A program made the translations under genes and the position numbers. Below, piece by piece: positions 27,307 through 38,465 of a DNA stretch of 64,000 nt. Positions within the stretch are counted from its first letter, which is position 1. Each line of letters opens with the position of its first letter. Where the stretch lies: contig CAVYZX010000009.1 in NCBI GenBank assembly GCA_963773035.1, positions 248,001 to 312,000 on the forward strand, read 5' to 3'. The notes beneath the pieces are model-generated. The model worked only from the letters and a program-made list of their open reading frames with translations. It was not told the origin of the DNA and made no database searches. This DNA comes from CAVRXZ01 sp963773035 (lineage in GTDB: Bacteria > Acidobacteriota > Vicinamibacteria > Vicinamibacterales > CAVVIG01).

Positions 27307-28218
27307 TTAGCGTCCCGCCTTCGGCGCCGCCCCAGGCTGGACCGGCTGAGCGCTTCGACCAGGTGTCGGCGTCGTCTTTCCCACGCGATGGACGCTCCCG
27401 GTATCGATCGTTTCTCCCTTACTGGAAACGACCTGGAACGACAAGTCGTCGCCGGCGACCTCCATCAACATGAATGCGTATCCCAGGTCCCAGCCCTTCG
27501 CTGTCAGGTCGGTTTTCTGAATGTCGCCGCGACGCAGCTTCGCCGAGCTGCCGAGAATGAAGTAGGCGATACCCTTTTGCGGTTTGATGCGCTCGTAAAA
27601 GTGCTCGTGGCCGGTCAGGACAACGTTCACCCCGTGTTTGACGAACAACGGCTCCAGCTTCTCACGCTGAAGCTCGGACGATCCATGGGTCTCCCCGGAC
27701 GAGTAGAGCGGATGATGGAAGAAACAGATCTTCCAATCTGATCCACTTGCCGCAAGCTCTTTGTCGAGCCAGTCCAGCTGTTTCTCGTCCACATAGTTGC
27801 TGTCGAGCGCGAAGAAGCGAACGCTGCCACGTTCGGGCTTGAACGTGTAATAACGCTCGCCGTTCATGTTGAACGGCTTGTAGAGGCGTTGGTTCGGGTT
27901 GTCGTGGTTGCCGAGTGCCGCGTAGAACTTCACGCCAGCGTCAAGCAGCGGCTTATAGGGAATCTCGAATTTTTTCTTGTAGTCCTGAACGTCATCTCCC
28001 CCGTACAGGTTGTCGCCCAGCATGAGAACGAACTCGTAAGGGAACTTCATTCGCCACGTGGTCAGCTCTTTGGCCACCTCGGCCTGGTGACTATCGCCGG
28101 TCCCTGTGTCACCAATGACGGCGAACCGCGTCGATCCTTCCTTCGTCGGCAGACTCGCATTTTGCGATGCAACCGCGACGTGCACGAGCAGAGCAAACGA
28201 TACGAGAACGCGGAGCAT
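27307..28218 (-). CDS. Secreted purple-acid-phosphatase-like metallophosphoesterase
   Basis: A 303-residue exported enzyme with all five metallophosphoesterase blocks: GDTGTGD, LMLGDNLYGGDD, ALGNHDNP, FFHHPLYSSG and TGHEHFYER. A dinuclear metal centre is therefore expected. The order and the tyrosine in GDNLYGG resemble purple acid phosphatases. The signal peptide is MLRVLVSFALLVHVAVAS. The C-terminus is a proline-rich low-complexity stretch (TPTPGRSAQPVQPGAAP). It follows the next gene on the minus strand by 15 bases, so the two form an operon. Confidence 0.88.
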   Translation of the reverse strand: MLRVLVSFALLVHVAVASQNASLPTKEGSTRFAVIGDTGTGDSHQAEVAKELTTWRMKFPYEFVLMLGDNLYGGDDVQDYKKKFEIPYKPLLDAGVKFYAALGNHDNPNQRLYKPFNMNGERYYTFKPERGSVRFFALDSNYVDEKQLDWLDKELAASGSDWKICFFHHPLYSSGETHGSSELQREKLEPLFVKHGVNVVLTGHEHFYERIKPQKGIAYFILGSSAKLRRGDIQKTDLTAKGWDLGYAFMLMEVAGDDLSFQVVSSKGETIDTGSVHRVGKTTPTPGRSAQPVQPGAAPKAGR

Positions 28219-28233
28219 GATTTCCTCCGAGGG

Positions 28234-28860
28234 TTACTGAATCGCGTTCGGAATGTAATCGACGATGATGTCGGCTTCCGTGTCGCGCAGAATCAGGTGC
28301 TTGCCGATGATTCGGTATTCCACTTCTTTTGGCAGTGTCGGGAGATTGGCGAGAAGATCCGCAGGGACCGTGGGAAGCGGTGCTCCCTCCGGGTATTTCG
28401 CGTTCACTTTCAACGGTACGGCAACTGGTGCATCGTCCTTCAAGATCTGCTTCGCCTCTCGACCGGCCTCGCCTTTTAGTGGTGGCGAAAGCAGCTTGCG
28501 GAAGTTGTCCTGAATCGCCGGAGTGAAGATGTCCCCTGGCCGTGCGGACGAGCGTTCGGCGCGTATGGCTGCCGCGAGCGAATCCTCAGCGTGTTTGATG
28601 TTCTTCGGGTCGGTCGTCTCTTTTAACGGCGGAGCGCTCCTCGCCGCGCTCTTGCGCAGTTCCACGTACTTGTCGATTCGTTCCTTGAACTCCTTGAGTA
28701 CCAAGGCATCGCTATTGGGACTGCGGGTGCCACTCTGTGGTCCCGACACAGCTGGTGCTGACGCGGCCGCTCTCTGCACGGCATCGTCTGAGAACGATCC
28801 GACGGCCATCAGGACGGCTGCGACTAACGGCATAGCTCTCATGGCTACACCGTGATTCAC
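28234..28860 (-). CDS. Exported protein of unknown function, operon with metallophosphoesterase
   Basis: A 208-residue protein (190 to 208 depending on whether ATG 28860 or an internal Met is used). After a signal segment (MPLVAAVLMAVGSF) comes an acidic/basic helical middle (LVLKEFKERIDKYVELRKSA and AAAIRAERSSARPGDIF). The end is a compact motif, YRIIGKHLILRDTEADIIVD, that looks like a small beta domain. I recognise no named family. It is the upstream partner of the phosphoesterase and may be secreted with it. Confidence 0.7.
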   Translation of the reverse strand: MNHGVAMRAMPLVAAVLMAVGSFSDDAVQRAAASAPAVSGPQSGTRSPNSDALVLKEFKERIDKYVELRKSAARSAPPLKETTDPKNIKHAEDSLAAAIRAERSSARPGDIFTPAIQDNFRKLLSPPLKGEAGREAKQILKDDAPVAVPLKVNAKYPEGAPLPTVPADLLANLPTLPKEVEYRIIGKHLILRDTEADIIVDYIPNAIQ

Positions 28861-28921
28861 AATCCGTGCCCTCAGCCTGCTGAGGTCGGTCGCTGTGGCT
28901 CAGCCGTTCGAGGGCGAATCG

Positions 28922-30670
28922 TCAAAATCCCTCGAGAAACCTTAGCGCCAACCGCTGCGCTTCGTCCTCGGTCATCGGCGAACCGAGGCTCTCGATCGGT
29001 TTCCGCAGCCCGCGCTCGATTTGCTCTCTGAACGCCTGGCTGTCGACCTGATTGATCGTGAGCCACAGTGATCCCTGACGTGTAGGCATGATGGCGGCAA
29101 TCTCGCGTGACGTTGGGTTGGTCCAGAGCGACATCAGTGCCATCCGCTTCGATGCCTTCCACTGATCCACGGGACAGCAATACACGTCCGGGCGTTCGAC
29201 AATCCGGTACTGTTCGTACAGGTCCTCCTGCTGGAATGGCGGCTTCAGGGCAAACGGTAGGCTCCAGGCCCAGAACCAGCGCTCACGGAGCGAGGCGGGG
29301 ACGCTGACGACAACCACGCTGCTCGGCGGTACGTGCCGCAGAAGGGCGGGCAAGGTGGCCACGAACCGCTGCGATTCGACACCGTTCTCAATCCAGGGCT
29401 TGATGTTCTTGGAAAGGGCGGCGCCATTCAGCAAGACCAGCACCGCGCCCAGGCCGATCCGGGCGGCCCACATCACCCTCCACTCCGCTGACCTTTCGGG
29501 CAGAATCAACGACGCGAGCGCAATGCTGAGTCCTGCGGCAGTCACATAAAGATGACGAGCCGAAGCGTACGACACGAGCATGGGGGCGATCGTCAGCACG
29601 TACCAGACTGGACCGAAGAAAATCACGCTTCGGATCGCCGCACGCTGCTGGACTGCACGAAGCACGAGCCACAATCCGCACACGCCCAGAGCGATCAGGA
29701 GAGCGGTTTTCCAAACCGTCGCAGAGGGCGAGGCGGCACCCGCGAGCGGCGCAAGGCTCGCGAGATAGAAGGATTGACGCAACCCGAACTCCTCGAATGC
29801 ACGCTTTGTGATCAGCTCCTCACGAACCGCGTTTCCGAATAGAAGGTGCCGAAACGCCAGGTATGCGACAGCGGTGAGCACGAATAGCAAGTGAGGCGCA
29901 TATCGTGAAAGCCGCTCGCGACGAGTCAACCGGCGCGGAGTGCGTCCGCCGGCAACATCGTAAGCAAGGACGAGCAGCGGGAGCGTCACCAGCGTTTGTT
30001 TCGCGAAGAGACCGCAGATGAAGATCAGCAGCGCGGCTACGAGCCATCCGCCGCGACGCCCGGCTGCCCCTTCGGCCTCGAGATGTGATGCCGTTTCGCT
30101 CGCCGCGCCTTCATCGAGCCGGAATCGAGCGAAGCACAGAAACGCGCCCAGATAGAACAGCGCGGCTACGGAATCGACGCGTCCGCTGATCCAGGCAATG
30201 GGCTCGGCATGGCTTGGGGTGAGCGCGAACAACGAGGCCGCCAGGAGCGCACGAGCCTTGTGCGCCGCTGCCACGGAGCGCACAATCGCCCAGACCAGCA
30301 GGCCGTTGAGCGTGTGGAGGCCGACATTGGTCGCGTGGTAGCCCCACACGTTCACGGCTCCGAAGAGATGACTGTCCAGCCAATACGTGAACGCCAGAAA
30401 GGGCCGGAGCTCGTCGAGCTGTGTGCCGTAGGTGCCTTCAGTCCAGTCCGAATAAAAGTAGGAGAGAAAGCGAACGAGCGGAAGGTCGTGGAGGTGATGC
30501 ACGAGGCCGAAATCGTCGCCCAGAAAATAGTTGTCGGGTCGAATGGTCGGAAGACCGACGACTAGGCAAAGGGCAACGACTACCAGGCAGGCGAGCAAAT
30601 CGTTCGGCGCGGCCAACACTGTCCGGGCCGCGCGGCGAATCCCACTATCTGGTGCTCGCGACGCCGGCAA
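28922..30670 (-). CDS. Multi-pass membrane protein, GT-C glycosyltransferase-like
   Basis: A 582-residue inner-membrane protein with about ten to eleven hydrophobic helices. The first periplasmic loop has NYFLGDDFGLVHHLHD, whose paired Asp resembles the catalytic loop of GT-C transferases that use lipid-linked sugars. Another conserved loop reads TPSHAEPIAWISGRVDSVA. The C-terminal 150 residues are soluble. The start is TTG at 30670, inside the end of the MBL gene; a GGAGGG site lies four bases upstream, so coupling is likely. No sugar specificity can be inferred, and a transporter-like role is not excluded. Confidence 0.68.
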   Translation of the reverse strand: MPASRAPDSGIRRAARTVLAAPNDLLACLVVVALCLVVGLPTIRPDNYFLGDDFGLVHHLHDLPLVRFLSYFYSDWTEGTYGTQLDELRPFLAFTYWLDSHLFGAVNVWGYHATNVGLHTLNGLLVWAIVRSVAAAHKARALLAASLFALTPSHAEPIAWISGRVDSVAALFYLGAFLCFARFRLDEGAASETASHLEAEGAAGRRGGWLVAALLIFICGLFAKQTLVTLPLLVLAYDVAGGRTPRRLTRRERLSRYAPHLLFVLTAVAYLAFRHLLFGNAVREELITKRAFEEFGLRQSFYLASLAPLAGAASPSATVWKTALLIALGVCGLWLVLRAVQQRAAIRSVIFFGPVWYVLTIAPMLVSYASARHLYVTAAGLSIALASLILPERSAEWRVMWAARIGLGAVLVLLNGAALSKNIKPWIENGVESQRFVATLPALLRHVPPSSVVVVSVPASLRERWFWAWSLPFALKPPFQQEDLYEQYRIVERPDVYCCPVDQWKASKRMALMSLWTNPTSREIAAIMPTRQGSLWLTINQVDSQAFREQIERGLRKPIESLGSPMTEDEAQRLALRFLEGF

Positions 30671-32262
30671 AATCCCTCCAGGCGATTGGGCCCCCGTGCA
30701 CCGGCACGATCTGACCGACGTCCAGCTTCAACCGTTGCACCGCCGCGTAGAAATTCTTCTGATCATTCGACAACGTCGTCGGTAGTGGGGTCGTCGTATC
30801 GACGATGTCGGCTTCGAAGAGAAGCTTTTCCTTCGGGAGATACGCCATCAGCATGCCTTCGGCGTGCTGATTCGGGTTGACGTAGTAGATATTCAGGTTG
30901 CGCGTGTTGTCGCTCAGCACGTAGTTTTCCCGGATCAACTCGTAGTAGTAGCCCTCCGATAGCTCGGTCGGCGGCCACAACGACACCATGTCTGGTTTGA
31001 GCGTGCGCGGCGCATAGTTGAGGAAATCGCGCGAATAGAAGTCGTGGTTCTTCCAGTGCGTGATGATCGTCGCGCCGATGTGCATGTAGGTCCGGAGTCC
31101 GCCGGCATGATCGAAGTGCTGGTGTGAGTTGATGACGAATCGAATCGGCTTGTTGGGGATCAGCTTGACGATTTCTTCGATGACGACCAGGCTGCGCTGT
31201 TCGTCGAGCGGCGCTTCGAACACCGCGACGTAGTCGGCGAACTCCACGGCGACGCTGTTATGGGTGCTCCCGCCCAGTAGATACACGCCGTCGGCCAGCC
31301 TTTGCGTCGTCACGCGCGGCGTGAAGTCCGCCTGCCGCACCGCGTCGGGCACGGTCACGGGATCCGGGCAGGCGTTGGCCTTGATGTCTTTCAGCTGTCC
31401 GCCGAACGCGTTATGGCCGGCGGATATGTTCTGGATCTGAAAGTTGTCGTCCCATCCCTCGTGCGAGTGCCATCCGGTCGGAAACCTGATGCCATTGCCG
31501 ATGTCGATGTAGCTGTCGTTGGTGAACTCGTGCTCGTAGTTCATGTCGCCGAGAACCGGATTCGGGACCCAGGTGTGAATGCGCTGAAGCATGTTCTCTT
31601 TGTTGATCGTCGCGTCCACGCGGTACTTCCCGTTGACGGTGATCGAGACGACCGTCATTTTGTCCGGCCGCACCTCTGGACCGTCACGGCCCATCTCGCC
31701 GAGCTCCCATCGCCACGTCGCCTTCGGATTGGCGCCCGGCATCTGCGCGGCTTTCAAGAAGCCGTGGGGGTTCAACCACATTTCGAGCTGATAGATTTCA
31801 GCGTCCTCCGGTGGCGAAGCGACGGGAGGCGCTCCCGGTCCATCCATGTGCCACGCGTGGGTCCCGTTGACCATGAATATCTGGTGCGGGTTCTGTTGCC
31901 GCGGGCCATCGACCCAGCCGATGCCGTACTTCCACGATGCCGGAGTCAGACCGGGCTTCCGGTCGAACTCCTCTTTCATCGTCTTGGTTTCCCAGTTCAT
32001 CGTCCGCGTGTAGTTCGTGAGCGAATCGGGCCGTGGCCAGTCGATGTTCTTTCCCGATTCGCGCTGTTGGCCGACGGCGCCGTTGTACGCCGTTCCCCGA
32101 GATCGTGACGCACTTGAGATTGTCGGTGCCGATGGCCTTCGCGGCAGCCTGGAGGACCGGCCGTGGGTCCACATATCCGGGCTGGAACTGCTGGGTCGCA
32201 ACTGTTGCCGAGACCGCCAGCAGAATCGCAGTGGTCGAGGGCAGGAGGAACGTCTTGAGCAT
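30645..32262 (-). CDS. Exported MBL-fold metallohydrolase (one frame break)
   Basis: A 538-residue protein after correction of one extra base in the C4 run at 32095-32098. The two frames then join as KCVTISG to TAYNGAVGQQRES without a stop. The N-terminal signal peptide (LLPSTTAILLAVSATVA) and a 250-residue beta-rich region precede the MBL core: VYLLGGSTHNSVAVEF, then NSHQHFDHAGG (HxHxDH) near residue 367, then the His in NPNQHAEGM, DIVDTTTPL and VPVHGGPI. This suits a two-zinc hydrolase. The stop overlaps the downstream membrane gene by 26 bases. Confidence 0.8.
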
Positions 32263-32619
32263 GATGTTGATCTCCCTAAAGCGTGGTCCGCGTGCGGGCG
32301 ATTATAGGATCATTACGAGTCGCGCCAGTGCAGGCGGTTCAGTTAGACGCCGGCGCCTTCAGGCTTGCGGCTCAATTCGATTGGGCCCGGTCAACCTTGC
32401 GGCGGAGTGCTCTGCTTCGGGCCTGTGAGGACTTTTCAATCCGCTCGTTGAGCGCTGTCGCCTGACTGGAGGGCGCGTAGAAAAGGCATGGGACCGTCAA
32501 GCACCGCTCACGTACTGGATCTTTGTGGGTCGGAGCCTGAGCGACGACGGTGGCGGTGCACGCTCGCAGTGATCGCGTAGCCGAGTCACACGGATCGGTG
32601 AGGAAGAAGGGAGGACGGA
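32263..32619. other. Intergenic spacer between MBL hydrolase and RraA operon
   Basis: This 357-base divergent spacer has no convincing reading frame and none of the dispersed repeats seen elsewhere. It must hold the promoters of both flanking transcripts, but I find no confident -35/-10 pair. Confidence 0.5.
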
Positions 32620-33310
32620 TTGTCTGAATCGGCGCGGGCTTTCACGCTCGAGACGCTTCGGAAGCTCGACGGCGTCGCCGTCGCCAATGCAATCGAGACG
32701 TTTGACGTCCGACTGCGAAACGAAGGGTTCGCGGACGGCTCTATTCGTTGCATGCTGAGCGCCCTGCCGCCGGCGGTTGGATATGCGGTCACGGCGCGTA
32801 TTCGGACTTCGTCCCCCGCCAGTGGGCCATCTCTATCACGACCGAACGGATTGGTGGAACTTCATTCTCAGCACTCCGCCTCCCCGGTTCGTTGTCGTCC
32901 AAGACGTCGATGATCGCGCCGGCCTCGGTGCGTTCATTGGCGACGTGCATGCGAACATCCTCCGTGCACTCGGCTGTGTCGCGTACGCCACCAACGGCTC
33001 CGTGCGCGATGTTGAAGCCGTGGGATCGATTGGCTTTCAATTGTTCGCCACCTCGGTCGCTCTTTCGCACGGCTTTGCTCATATCGTCGATTTCGGTGGG
33101 CCGGTCGAGATCGGTGGACTGACCATCGCCAGCGGGGATCTGCTGTTCGGCGATCGTCATGGCCTTCAGTCCATTCCGCCGGCGACTCTCGGTCGGTTGC
33201 CTCAGATGGCGGCCGAAGTGACGGCGAAAGAACGGGTGGTCATCAGCCTGTGCCAGTCTCCGGAATTCTCAGTCGTCAAACTTCGCCAACTCGTGAGGAG
33301 TCTGGGATGA
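32620..33310 (+). CDS. RraA-family protein (one frame break), first gene of an RND efflux operon
   Basis: RraA-like fold, related to 4-hydroxy-4-methyl-2-oxoglutarate aldolases and RNase E inhibitor RraA. TTG at 32620 is the start, behind AGGGAGG. One extra C in the C5 run at 32813-32817 shifts the frame; correction gives 229 residues. The core motif GDVHANILRALGCVAYATNG-SVRD matches the family pattern G-x5-A-x3-G-x2-G-x4-G-x2-RD, but the usual catalytic Asp-Gly before the strand is Asn-Gly here. Its TGA overlaps the adaptor ATG as ATGA. RraA in an efflux operon is unexpected; a metabolic link to the pump substrate is speculation. Confidence 0.78.
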
Positions 33311-34022
33311 AACGGTCGATTCCACTCTCGCTCTTGCTCGGCTTCTTCGGCTTTCTCGCTACAAGCTGTTCCGAGCCACGCGCTCTGGAAACGGCGGCTG
33401 AGTCGCAGACGGTAGCCGTCGCGAAAATCGCGCCAGGTGATCTGCGACAAGTGATGTCGGTCGCGGCGGAATTCCGACCGCATCGCAGACCCAGGCCATG
33501 CCGTTGGTGAAACTTTCGCAAAACAACCTGCTGCGCCTGGTGATTCCAGTGCCTGAGTCGTCGGTGTCGAGGATTCACCTCGGCGCCTCTGTTGACCTGG
33601 ATGTTCGGGCCCTGGACAAGACCTTCAAAGGCAGCGTCGCCCGATTTGCCGACCGCCTCGATGCCGATACGCGCACGATGCGGGTCGAAGTGGATGTCAA
33701 GAACCCCAATCTCGAGCTCGTGCCCGGTATGTATGCCGTCGCGTCGCTGGTGATCGCCGAAGCGAAAGGGGTTCTTGTTGCCCCCATCGAGGCACTGGAC
33801 CGGGCCGAGGATGCGCCGCGCGTGCTCCTCGTGAATCATGAACGGCGGATCGAGCCGCGCAGGGTGTCGGTTGGGCTCGAAACAGAGGATCGCGTTGAAA
33901 TCAAAACAGGGTTGAACGCCGACGATCTCGTGGCGGTCGGCAACCGGGCTCGGTTGAAGGCTGGGAGCCTCGTTGCGCCAAAGGTGACGAGCGGCGAAAG
34001 CCCCGAACCGGGAGCACGATGA
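33307..34022 (+). pseudogene. RND periplasmic adaptor (HlyD/MFP type) with internal deletion
   Basis: The N-terminus is a lipoprotein signal (LLGFFGFLATSC) and the protein begins as a membrane-fusion adaptor (QTVAVAKIAPGDLRQVMSVAAEF). At about 33477-33481 it jumps, out of frame, to ASQTQAMPLVKLSQNNLLRL, which in the family lies at the end of the lipoyl/barrel-sandwich domain. The whole coiled-coil hairpin and most of the lipoyl domain, perhaps 130 residues, are missing. The beta-barrel and membrane-proximal domains (VPESSVSRIHLG to VAVGNRARLKAG) are intact. Its end overlaps the RND start as ATGA. As written it cannot work; a deletion or an assembly collapse explains it. Confidence 0.75.
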
Positions 34023-37000
34023 TGTCCCGCTTCTCTATCCGAAACCCCCACTTCGTCATCGTGGTCAGCCTGATCGTCACCGTCATCGGGCTGACGAGCG
34101 TCGTTCGGATGCCCGTCGATTTGTTTCCGGACATCAATATTCCGCAGGTCGTCGTGGCGACGTTCTACAGCGGGATGCCGCCGGAGCAGATCGAGACGGA
34201 CATCACCGGGCGGTTCGAGCGTTTCTTCACGCTCGGGGCCGGCATCGATCACATGGAATCACGATCGCTGCCTGGCGTGAGCATCATCAAAGTGTTCTTT
34301 CAGCCCGGCACGAATGCCGACTCCGACGTCAACGAGATCTCCAACCTGGCGATGGCGGATCTGCGGCGTCTCCCGCCTGGGACGCTGCCGCCCATCGTCC
34401 AGAAGTTCGACGCCTCGAGTCTTCCGGTCTGTCTGATCACGCTCAAGGGCGAAGGGTTGAACGAAACCCAGCTCCGGGATCTCGGTCAATTCGCCATTCG
34501 TAACCAGCTCGCCGGCGTGCCTGGCGCTTCAGTAACGCCCCCCTTCGGCGGTAAGTACCGGCAGATCAGGGTCTACGTCGATCCAGAGAAGCTCCAGACG
34601 TATCAGGTGAGCCCGATGGATGTCGTGCGTGCCGTCAACAACGCGAATCTGATTCTCCCATCGGGCGACGTCAAGATTGGTCCGTTCGACTACACGATTT
34701 TCACCAACAGCCAGTTTCGCAACATCGCCGACATCAACCGCATTCCGATCAAAGCCAACGGCCGTTCGATGGTGCTCGTCAGAGACGTCGGCCATGCCGA
34801 GGACGCCAGTCAGATTCAGAACAACATCGTCGAAGTCGACGGCCAACCCTCAGCCTATCTCCCGGTGATGAAACAGGGTGGTGACACGAACACGATTGCC
34901 GTCGTCGACGGAATCAAGGACGTCGTCTCACGCCTCGTCGACGTGCCCTCGCAGCTCGTGGCGAACGTCGTGTTCGACCAGTCGCTGTTCGTCAAACGTG
35001 CGATCGAAACGCTGTTGCGCGAGGGTGGCGCCGGGCTTCTGCTGACGGCGCTCATGGTCCTAGTGTTCCTCGGCAGCGCACGAGCCACGGTCGGGGTGTT
35101 CCTCTCAATTCCCCTCTCGGCGCTTGCGGCCGTGATCGCTCTGTACGCCGGCGGAAGTTCGATTAACACGATGGTCCTGGCTGGTTTGGCTCTGGTGTTT
35201 TCGCGGCTGATCGACAACGCCGTGATCGTGCTCGAGAACATCTTCCGGCACCTCGAACTGGGTGAATCGCCGGAGGTGGCGGCGGAAAAGGGCGGAGACG
35301 AGGTCTCACTGGCGGTTCTCTCCGCGACGCTGACCAGCTCGATCGTGTTCTTTCCGGTGACGTTTCTTTATGGCGTGAGCCGTTTTCTGTTTTCCGCGCT
35401 GGCATTGGCCGTCGTGCTCGCCTTGTTCGCCTCGTACTTCGTGGCGATGACGGTCGTGCCGTTGTTCTGTGCGAGGTTTCTTCGACTGACCCATCACGAC
35501 CCGGCTGTGTCGGACAATGTGCCTCGCACGTGCCGAAGGATTGATGGCGCGCTTCAACCGGGCCTTCGCGATGAAGTTCGAGACATTGCTGGCCTGGTAT
35601 CAACATCGCCTCCGCACGTCGCTCGGCTCGCCGGGATTGGTCGTTGCAGGCATTCTCGGTGTCTTCGTTGTCAGTCTGGCGCTCTATCCGTTCCTAGGTG
35701 TGGCGTTCTTTCCCCGGACGGATGCCGGCCAGTTCGTGATGAACGTCAAATCGCCGTCCGGCACGCGCATCGAGAGAACGGCGGCCGACGTTCACAGCGT
35801 TGAAGCCGTCGTGCGGCGGCTCGTCGACGCACGGGATCTCGAACTGGTCGTGTCCAACATCGGCGTGCAGCCAGGCTTCTCCTCGATCTATACGAGCAAC
35901 TGCCGGTCCCCATACGTCGACCGTGCAGGTGGCGCTGCGGGAGGATCACCGGGTCGGCAGTTATCAGTATATGGAGCGCGTTCGAAGCGCGATTCAACGG
36001 GAACTGCCGCACTTGAGCGTGTACTTTCAGTCGGGTGGGATGGTGGACGCGGTGCTCAACCAGGGACTTCCGGCACCGATCGATGTCCAGTTGAGCGGTT
36101 CAGACATCGACGCCGTGTACAGAGCCGCGAGCGCCATGGCCGAAGAGATTCGCAAGCTCCAGGGCGTGAGCGATGTCTTTATCCCCCAGGACGTGGACTA
36201 CCCGTCGCTGCGGCTCGATATCGATCGCGAACGAGCAGCGGACCTGGGCCTCAATCAGCGCGAGGTCGTCAACAATGTCATCACCGCGCTCACCTCGAAC
36301 CAGATGATCGCCCCCAGCTACTGGGTTGATCCCCGAAATGGCAACGACTACATGCTGACGGTGCAGTACCCGGAGAATCGCATCCGCAGCCTGCTCGATC
36401 TCCGAAGCATCCCGCTTCATGCCGAACGTGTGAAAGATCCAACGCTGCTTGACGCCGTGACGAGCGTGACGCCAATGCGCTCGCCGACCGAGATCGACCA
36501 CTATCAAATTCGCCGAGTCATCGATATCTATGTGAATCCAGCGAGAGAGGACCTTGGCATGCTGGCCAAAGGCATCCGCGACGTGATCGGCCGAACGCGC
36601 TTGCCCTCTTCGATCCGTGTGGATATGCGCGGGATGGTCGAAAGCATGGAAGCCTCGTTCCGAAGTTTCGCCACTGGCCTGATCCTGGCGCTGGTGCTCC
36701 TGTATCTCATCCTGGTCGCTCAGTTTCGCTCGTTCATGGACCCGCTGCTCATTCTGCTCGCGGTCCCGACAGGGTTGACAGGTGTGTTGATCGCCCTGTT
36801 CGTCACCAACACGACCTTGAATGTGCAGTCACTGATGGGCGTGTTGATGATGGTGGGCATGGTCTCGGCCAATAGCATTCTCATCGTCGAGTTCATTCAT
36901 CGACTCGAGGCCGACGGCATGTCGCTGTTCGACTCCGTCGTGAACGCGTGTCGCATTCGCCTGCGGCCGATTCTGATGACCTCGTTGGCCACGATCATCG

Positions 37001-37162
37001 GGCTGCTGCCCATGGCGTTGAAGATCGGCACCGGCAGCGAAGCCTACGCGCCGTTGGCGAGGGCAATTATCGGCGGCCTCGTCGTCTCCGTTGTGCTCAC
37101 CGTGTTTATCGTTCCCGGCGGCGTACGTCATCGTCTACGGACGCCGACGGTCCTTGTCCTGA
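34019..37162 (+). CDS. RND-family inner-membrane efflux pump subunit (three frame breaks)
   Basis: AcrB/CzcA-superfamily proton-driven pump. TM1 (VIVVSLIVTVIGLTSVV) is followed by RMPVDLFPDINIPQVVV, the porter domain, TM2-7, a second porter domain and TM8-12 (for example LILALVLLYLILVAQFRSF). The proton-relay region in TM4 reads RLIDNAVIVLENI, where the usual paired Asp is Ile-Asp, so one acidic residue is missing. Frame breaks, all of one extra base, lie near 35470-35530, 35901 (restoring YTSN-AGPHTSTVQV) and 37114-37116 (restoring PAAYVIVYGRR). The corrected length is 1046 residues ending at 37162. The start is ATG 34019 with GGGAG upstream. Substrate is unknown. Confidence 0.85.
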
Positions 37163-37169
37163 GGAATCG

Positions 37170-38465
37170 ATGCACTACTCGATCAGCTCGACGCTTGTTG
37201 CCATGGCGATTGTTCCGCTTGTGGCAGTCTCCGCTAGGGCGCAAGATGTTCAGCGCCTGTCACTCAAGGAGGCAGAAGACCAAGCCGTTCAGAACCATCC
37301 ACTGATTCGCGCCGGGCAGTATGCTGCGTTCGCGGCCGGCGAGACCGTGCGCGAGATCAGGTCGGCGTACTTCCCGACGGCGTACGGGAGTTTCACCGGG
37401 GCTCAAGCCCAGGATGGCACCCGGATCGCGGCCGGCGGTCTGAACAATCCGATCATCCTCGATTCGATTCGCGTACGGAGTCGCCGCATCACAAATGCTC
37501 ACCGATTTCGGCCGAACCGCTGAGCTCTCGGCCAGCGCGACGCTGCACGTCGACTCGCAACAGCAGGATGTGGCCGATCGCCGTGCAAACGTGCTGCTCC
37601 GCGTCGATCGGGCCTACTTCGACGTGATGCGTGCACAAGCGGAGAGCGAGTCGCTCTGCAGACCGTGGCCGCCCGCCAGTTGGTTGTCGACCAGGTGACA
37701 GCCCAGGCGGCGAGCGGATTGAAGTCCGCACTGGACCTGAGCTTCGTGAGGGTGAATCTCAGCGAGGCGCAGCTCCTGGAGCTTCAGGCACGAAACGATG
37801 TGGAGGCCTCGTACGCGACCCTGTCGGCCGCGCTGGGCCGTCCACGCGCCGGTGCGTACGAGCTCACCGACGAGGGACTGCCTGAGGCGCGACCCTCGGA
37901 TGTGGACCAGCTGATTGCTCAGGCACTGCGCGATCGGCCCGATGTCGTCCGGGAACGGTTCACGCAGCAGTCGCAGGCGAAGTTCGCCGAGGCCGAGCGC
38001 GCCCTCTGGTTTCCGACGATCTCGTTGATCGGGGCAGCAGGCCTGACACCCTATCGCCAAGTTGGCTTGAGCAGCCCGTATTCAGCCGTGGGTGTGAACG
38101 TCACGGTACCCTTAACAAATGGGAATCTCTATGGCGCGCGGCGAGCCGAGGCGAATTTTCGTGCGAGCGCTCAGCAGGAGTCTCTTCGGGATTTGGAAAA
38201 TCGCGTGGCACGTGACGTCCGCGTGGCGTGGCTCGACTCAGAAACCGCGTTTCAACGGCTCGCCCTCACGGACCAGCTGTTGTCCCAGGCCGACGACTCA
38301 CTCGATCTTGCCCAGCAGCGCTACGACCTGGGGCTCAGTTCGATCGTCGAGCTGACGCAGGCGCAGCTGAACCAAACGCGGGCACAAATCGAGCAGGCGA
38401 CAGCTCGCTACGAGTATCAGGCCCGCAACGCCGCCCTGCGTTTCCAGATGGGCGCACTGAAGTAG
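37170..38465 (+). CDS. TolC-type outer-membrane efflux protein (two compensating frame breaks)
   Basis: A 431-residue outer-membrane channel of the OEP family, eight bases behind the RND gene. A signal peptide (LVAMAIVPLVAVSARAQ) precedes the two OEP repeats. Family words include LTDFGRTAELSASATL, VDQVTAQAASGLKSALDLSF, LRDRPDVVRERFT and, at the end, RYDLGLSSIVELTQAQLNQT. One base is in excess near 37463 (restoring RFAYGVAASQML) and one is missing near 37650, so the outer frames are the same. It completes a tripartite pump with the adaptor and RND subunit. Confidence 0.85.
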
